Origin: Frankiales bacterium
GTDB lineage: Bacteria > Actinomycetota > Actinomycetes > Mycobacteriales > SCTD01
Direction of reading: 5' to 3'
NCBI GenBank assembly: GCA_025965495.1
Contig: JAOPWW010000320.1
Span: 1 to 7,455 of the forward strand
DNA length: 7,455 nt
Shown: positions 6,576-7,455 of the stretch, one piece after another
Layout of the letters: the number at the start of each line of letters is the position of its first letter
Numbering within the stretch: position 1 is the first letter of the stretch
Made by a program: the position numbers and the translations under genes
Notes under the pieces: model-generated
What the model was told of the DNA's origin: nothing
Seen by the model: only the letters and a program-made list of their open reading frames with translations
Databases searched by the model: none

Positions 6576-6611
6576 CTCGGGGGCACGCCACCGAGGGGAG
6601 ACGCTCTCCCC
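6576..6611 (-). promoter_or_regulatory. Two stem-loops between tetR and the MFS gene
   Basis: Directly after the tetR stop there is a perfect 7-bp stem, GGGGAGA (6595-6601) with TCTCCCC (6605-6611), around a three-base loop. A second stem follows, CTCGG (6576-6580) with CCGAG (6591-6595), containing an internal GG/CC pairing. The second ends three bases before the GGAGG of the MFS gene, and the two share base 6595, so they compete slightly. No T-run follows. They could be a partial terminator that lowers MFS expression relative to tetR, a transcript stabiliser, or chance structure in GC-rich DNA. Confidence 0.35.
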
Positions 6612-6615
6612 GTCC

Positions 6616-7302
6616 TCAAGGCACGGTCGGGGGGCGGCGATTCCCTGTCCTGTCCGGTGCGGCTGCCGGGACCACCCGCGGGGCGGCCCGGCCGCCGGCC
6701 CACAGCAGGTCGGTGAGGTGGCTGGCCAGGGCCTCGCGGCTCATCGTCGGCTCGTCCAGCCAGCGCTCGGCCGCGGACCGGACGGCGCCCACCATGGCGA
6801 AGCCCCAGGGCTCGGCCCGTCCGGTGTCGCGACCGGCCGCCCGCAGCAGGTCGCCGATGACCCGGCTGACGTGCTTGCTGATGACGGCGCTGTAGTCGCT
6901 TGCCGCCGCCGCGTTGGCCGGTCGCTGCAGGACGAACCGGTAGACCTCGGGGTCGGCCTCCACCGCGCGCAGGAACGTGTCGACGCCGGCCTGCACCATG
7001 ACCCGCGGGTGCGACGTGCCGTCCACCGCGGCGACGACCTCCTCGACGACCCGCTCACCGGCCTCCCTGCCGACGGCGAGGAACAGGTCGGCCTTGTCGG
7101 CGAAGTAGCGGTAGAAGACGGTCTTGGCGATCCCGGACACCGCCGCGACGTCGTCCAGGTCGATGCCGGGGCCGCGCTGGCGGACGGCCTGGAGCACCGC
7201 CTCCATCAGCTCCGCGCGCCGGGCGGCCCGGTGCGCCGTCCAGCGCTCCCGCCGGCCGTCGCGGCGAACAGGCGGCTCGACGGGCGTTTGGCGGCGTGTC
7301 AT
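6616..7302 (-). CDS. TetR/AcrR family transcriptional regulator
   Basis: This 228-residue DNA-binding repressor has an N-terminal three-helix TetR domain at about 26-77, with the helix-turn-helix and following helix in IDLDDVAAVSGIAKTVFYRYF (47-67) and then ADKADLFLAV. The C-terminal two-thirds (about 80-205) is helical and forms the ligand and dimer domain. It contains no motif that I can tie to a ligand. A proline- and arginine-rich tail of about 20 residues follows. The ATG at 7302 is preferred: no SD precedes it, but a TACCCT -10-like element ends 11 bases upstream, fitting a leaderless or nearly leaderless transcript, common in actinobacteria. Longer in-frame GTG starts at 7311 and 7335 would run into the -10 and operator candidates. 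It lies upstream of the MFS exporter and divergent from the right-edge gene, the classical setting of a local repressor released by an exported compound. Confidence 0.9.
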   Translation of the reverse strand: MTRRQTPVEPPVRRDGRRERWTAHRAARRAELMEAVLQAVRQRGPGIDLDDVAAVSGIAKTVFYRYFADKADLFLAVGREAGERVVEEVVAAVDGTSHPRVMVQAGVDTFLRAVEADPEVYRFVLQRPANAAAASDYSAVISKHVSRVIGDLLRAAGRDTGRAEPWGFAMVGAVRSAAERWLDEPTMSREALASHLTDLLWAGGRAAPRVVPAAAPDRTGNRRPPTVP

Positions 7303-7320
7303 CTTGGTCACAAGGGTACA
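7297..7320. promoter_or_regulatory. Candidate TetR operator
   Basis: An interrupted inverted repeat, TGT-N3-CTTG-N4-CAAG-N3-ACA, is centred on 7308/7309 in the stretch between tetR and the divergent gene. Seven of its twelve base pairs are symmetrical. It covers the presumed tetR -10, transcription start and ATG, and lies about 35 bases before the divergent gene's start. Its length (24 bp) and place suit autoregulation by a TetR dimer. Binding by this TetR is inferred, not shown. Confidence 0.4.
7313..7318 (-). promoter_or_regulatory. Possible -10 element of tetR
   Basis: On the minus strand this reads TACCCT, matching the TANNNT pattern, with transcription expected to start about three to five bases before the ATG. 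No good -35 (TTGACN-like) stands 16 to 18 bases upstream, so the call rests on one hexamer and its position. It sits inside the candidate operator. Confidence 0.3.
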
Positions 7321-7353
7321 GAGAATCAGCGTCACAGGAACTGGAGCCGGCCC

Positions 7354-7455
7354 GTGGCACTCCCCGCCCCCGCACGCCTGCGCGACCGGGCCGTCGCCCT
7401 GCGCCGCCGGCTGGCCACCCCCGCCGCCGAGCTCCCCGCGCCGGTCCGGGCCGCC
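7354..7455 (+). CDS. N-terminal fragment of unidentified divergent protein
   Basis: An open frame of 34 codons runs off the right edge. It starts with GTG and encodes MALPAPARLRDRAV followed by an arginine- and alanine-rich stretch. GGAG at 7343-7346 lies seven bases before the GTG, and third codon positions are nearly all G or C. The fragment is too short to name a family; no clear signal peptide or transmembrane helix is seen in the visible part. It is divergent from tetR, with 51 bases between the two starts, and shares the operator candidate, so it may be a regulated target. A GAGAAT at 7321-7326 is a weak possible -10 on this strand. Confidence 0.55.
   Translation, partial: MALPAPARLRDRAVALRRRLATPAAELPAPVRAA

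Noticed and set aside
5291..6703. 470-codon minus-strand frame across the MFS gene
   Set aside because: It is out of frame with the MFS protein, which has twelve clear helices. The alternative product is arginine-, proline- and glycine-rich without domains.
6284..6895. 203-codon plus-strand frame across the tetR-MFS junction
   Set aside because: It is antisense to two recognised genes, is made mostly of S, A, R, P and T, and shows no family motif.
1..7455. CRISPR arrays, insertion sequences, tRNA genes, phage or defence genes
   Set aside because: No direct-repeat arrays, transposase motifs, terminal inverted repeats or cloverleaf-like sequences were seen. Base composition and codon use look uniform across the window.

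Overview
The window is chromosomal DNA from a very GC-rich bacterium. Base composition looks well above 70% G+C by eye, third codon positions are almost all G or C, and GTG starts and GTGA gene overlaps are common. Together with SelO, MFS and TetR proteins of familiar actinobacterial style, this points to an actinobacterium; the genus cannot be fixed from the sequence. The stretch is gene-dense, contains no gap over 300 bases without a gene, and shows no mobile element, CRISPR array, tRNA or rRNA.

Layout, left to right: (1) 48-1487 (+), SelO, a pseudokinase-fold protein AMPylase. (2) 1484-1993 (-), a gamma-carbonic-anhydrase-like left-handed beta-helix protein, convergent with selO; the two stop codons share a CTAG. 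A strong Shine-Dalgarno upstream of this gene points to a 7-codon mini-ORF rather than to the gene itself. (3) 2080-3867 (+) and 3864-5360 (+), a translationally coupled two-gene unit. It encodes an AtuA-family (DUF1446) protein and a family III (CaiB/BaiF) CoA-transferase whose two halves occur in swapped order relative to the usual family layout. (4) 5353-6564 (-), a DHA1-type MFS exporter, convergent with and overlapping the CoA-transferase inside a TCAGCTGA palindrome. (5) 6616-7302 (-), a TetR-family repressor 51 bases upstream of the exporter on the same strand. (6) 7354-7455 (+), the first 34 codons of a divergent gene that runs off the window.

Working together: the AtuA/CoA-transferase pair most likely activates and processes an organic acid as its CoA thioester, by analogy with acyclic terpene or other branched acid catabolism, but the substrate is unknown. 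The usual acyl-CoA dehydrogenase and acyl-CoA carboxylase partners are absent from the window. The beta-helix protein is divergent from this pair and belongs to the fold that also contains PaaY and CaiE, accessory proteins of CoA-ester pathways, so a link is possible but unproven. The TetR gene, the exporter and the divergent right-edge gene form a probable drug- or metabolite-responsive unit, with a candidate operator overlapping the tetR start.

The least ordinary items are the swapped-halves CoA-transferase, the mini-ORF before the gamma-CA gene, and the two convergent gene pairs that terminate inside one another. No clearly novel multi-gene defence or mobile system is visible.
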